Assembly (NCBI GenBank): GCA_003132145.1
Contig: PKWU01000015.1
Location: 1 to 33,848, forward strand
Source: Granulicella sp.
GTDB lineage: Bacteria > Acidobacteriota > Terriglobia > Terriglobales > Acidobacteriaceae
Direction of reading: 5' to 3'
DNA: 33,848 nucleotides
Position 1 is the first letter of the stretch. Every line of letters starts with the position of its first letter. This document shows, piece by piece, positions 32,760-33,848 of this stretch. The notes beneath the pieces were generated by a model. The model searched no databases, was not told the DNA's origin, and saw only the letters and a list, made by a program, of their open reading frames with translations. A program made the translations under genes and the position numbers.

Positions 32760-32788
32760 TTGCACCGTCCAACCCCAGGTGCTAGCAT
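32760..32788 (+). promoter_or_regulatory. Candidate gap promoter
   Basis: TTGCAC (32760-32765) and TAGCAT (32783-32788) are separated by 17 bases and lie about 115 bases before the gap ATG. Matches to the sigma-70 consensus are 3/6 and 4/6. This is by eye only. Confidence 0.35.
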
Positions 32789-32796
32789 CGAATTGA

Positions 32797-33848
<1,052 letters not shown>

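Overview
The window looks like a chromosomal segment of a GC-rich soil bacterium, most likely an acidobacterium of the Acidobacteriaceae/Terriglobia type (for example Granulicella, Terriglobus or Edaphobacter). That assignment is inference. It rests on high GC, many dispersed repeats carrying a GATGGGGCACCC core, a second dispersed hairpin element ending in ATGACG, futalosine-route menaquinone genes, and a secreted collagen-like protein. No rRNA or other taxonomic marker is present.

Layout. 1-480 is a graveyard: repeat copies, the tail of a HigA-type antitoxin and an internal piece of an IS1380-type transposase. 485-1833 (minus) holds a secreted DUF2147 protein and the transglycosylase mtgA; a small membrane ORF follows on the plus strand. 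2127-5351 (minus) is phosphoenolpyruvate carboxylase, whose reading frame carries dispersed repeats at three sites. 5478-6590 (minus) is a DipZ-type thioredoxin-like protein, bracketed by two repeat copies. 6810-7369 is a DUF433/DUF5615 toxin-antitoxin pair whose toxin has an amber codon at codon 10. 7500-9398 is a secreted glycosidase-like protein of unknown function. 9665-9740 is tRNA-Lys(CTT).

9960-12612 holds the menaquinone genes mqnD and mqnC on the minus strand with a FtsB/DivIC-like gene between them on the plus strand. A MarR regulator diverges from a TonB-dependent receptor (12649-15077). Rubrerythrin and phosphoglucomutase converge on a long hairpin (15192-17543). 17796-21209 is a large secreted protein with a DNRLRE-like domain, collagen-type repeats and eight CBM5/12-like modules. 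A SpoU-type RNA methyltransferase and rarA follow, overlapping by ATGA; a heptanucleotide tandem repeat sits just before the junction.

From 32558 down to 23622 the minus strand carries a P-loop kinase, a membrane protein, pgk, a LarA-family protein, glycerate kinase, prfB (with an intact +1 frameshift site) and dsbD. At the right edge gap (GAPDH) starts on the plus strand behind a perfect CRP-type palindrome and runs off the window. gap, pgk, glycerate kinase, the LarA homologue, ppc and pgm make central C3/C6 carbon metabolism the main theme; dsbD, the DipZ-like protein and rubrerythrin cover thiol and peroxide handling.

The most unusual material is the repeat family in 1-7455 (eight copies with different but always self-complementary stems), its entry in frame into ppc, the heptamer repeat that could switch the trmH/rarA junction, and the large collagen/CBM protein. 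No CRISPR array, prophage or complete insertion sequence was seen.
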